A stretch of DNA of 64,000 nt, from positions 310,001 to 374,000 of the forward strand of contig CP061009.1 in NCBI GenBank assembly GCA_025808375.1, in the 5' to 3' direction. Below, in pieces: positions 63,726-64,000 of the stretch (within the stretch, counting starts at the first letter, position 1; each line of letters opens with the position of its first letter). Under the pieces are notes generated by a model, which was given only the letters and a program-made list of their open reading frames with translations, was not told the DNA's origin and ran no database searches. The stretch comes from Duncaniella muricolitica (GTDB lineage: Bacteria > Bacteroidota > Bacteroidia > Bacteroidales > Muribaculaceae). The position numbers and the translations under genes are program-made.

Positions 63726-64000
63726 ATGAAAAAAAGTATTCTTCTTGGCTTCGTAGCCGCTCTCTTCATGGGTCAAAGCGCAATGGCCCAGAGCGCGCAG
63801 GAGATTACCTACGTTGAGGATCCCTCACAGGGCTACATCCTCAACAACTTCAGCGACAACTGGTTTATCTCTGCTGAAGGTGGTATAAACTACTACTTTG
63901 ACCGCAACAACAGCGAGCGCAGCTTCCTTGACCGTTTCTCGCCCAACGCCGGCATCTGGGTAGGTAAGTGGTTCTCGCCCATCATCGGTCTCCGTGCCGG
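63726..64000 (+). CDS. outer-membrane beta-barrel protein, N-terminal part
   Basis: The first 91 residues of a protein cut by the window end. A signal peptide (MKKSILLGFVAALFMGQSAM, then AQ) is followed by NNFSDNWFISAEGGINYYFD and FSPNAGIWVGKWFSPIIGLR, strand-like segments rich in aromatics. They resemble the start of the OmpA-family barrel at 28612-29817 (SWRDNWYIQLGAGMRTP, VGRWISPYLGFRFSAYYG), so it is probably another member with a C-terminal OmpA domain outside the window. Confidence 0.8.
   Translation, partial: MKKSILLGFVAALFMGQSAMAQSAQEITYVEDPSQGYILNNFSDNWFISAEGGINYYFDRNNSERSFLDRFSPNAGIWVGKWFSPIIGLRA

Overview
The window is chromosomal DNA of a member of the order Bacteroidales, most likely family Muribaculaceae. 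The evidence is the 16S sequence, Bacteroidetes-type promoters (TTTG, about 20 bases, then TAnnTTTG) in front of many genes, an lpxC-fabZ fusion, a gldH gene, a type III (Lys-type) phosphoglycerate dehydrogenase, and one continuous str-S10-spc-alpha ribosomal protein cluster. The family is an inference; a 16S search would settle it.

Layout. 1-5.4 kb (minus): truncated gene, acyl-CoA thioesterase and fatty acid-CoA ligase, then a TPR protein, a PstS-like lipoprotein and a small membrane protein. 5.6-9.1 kb (plus): rarA, serC and a Lys-type serA. 9.4-15.05 kb: rRNA operon (tandem promoters, 16S, tRNA-Ala only, 23S, 5S, terminator). 15.2-16.6 kb: decayed ISAon1-like insertion sequence. 16.8-18.9 kb: three exported proteins of unknown role. 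19-22.2 kb: lpxD, lpxC-fabZ, lpxA. 22.3-23.8 kb: endonuclease-I-fold protein without the expected catalytic Glu-His, plus a lipoprotein. 23.85-29.8 kb: smpB, a Yip1-like membrane protein, a DUF3127 protein with an SSB-like tail, fabF, acpP, a DUF3298-type lipoprotein and an OmpA-family protein. 30.0-30.1 kb: SRP RNA. 30.3-34.7 kb: coiled-coil protein, zapA, a structured RNA candidate, rny, a ricT-like gene and gldH. 34.7-37.9 kb: repeat-rich intergenic DNA, tRNA-Met and a DUF4230 pair. 37.9-40.05 kb: two identical tRNA-Val genes, prfB with a programmed frameshift, and an EFR1 flavoprotein. 40.2-59.1 kb: about 30 translation genes including fusA, secY, map, infA and rpoA. 59.1-64 kb: a small membrane protein, a sugar MFS transporter, transketolase and the start of an outer membrane barrel gene.

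How it fits together. Most genes are housekeeping: translation, lipid A and fatty acid synthesis, serine synthesis, replication-fork repair and envelope functions. rRNA, ribosomal proteins, release factor 2, two tRNA-Val genes, SRP RNA, SecY and SmpB all lie within about 50 kb. rny is followed directly by a ricT-like gene, which recalls the RNase Y-RicT partnership known from Firmicutes. I see no phage, CRISPR array, restriction system, polysaccharide utilisation locus or other evident defence system. The least explained parts are the intergenic repeats and palindromes at 15.07, 25.5, 34.7-35.6 and 63.4 kb and the structured leaders inside the ribosomal cluster.
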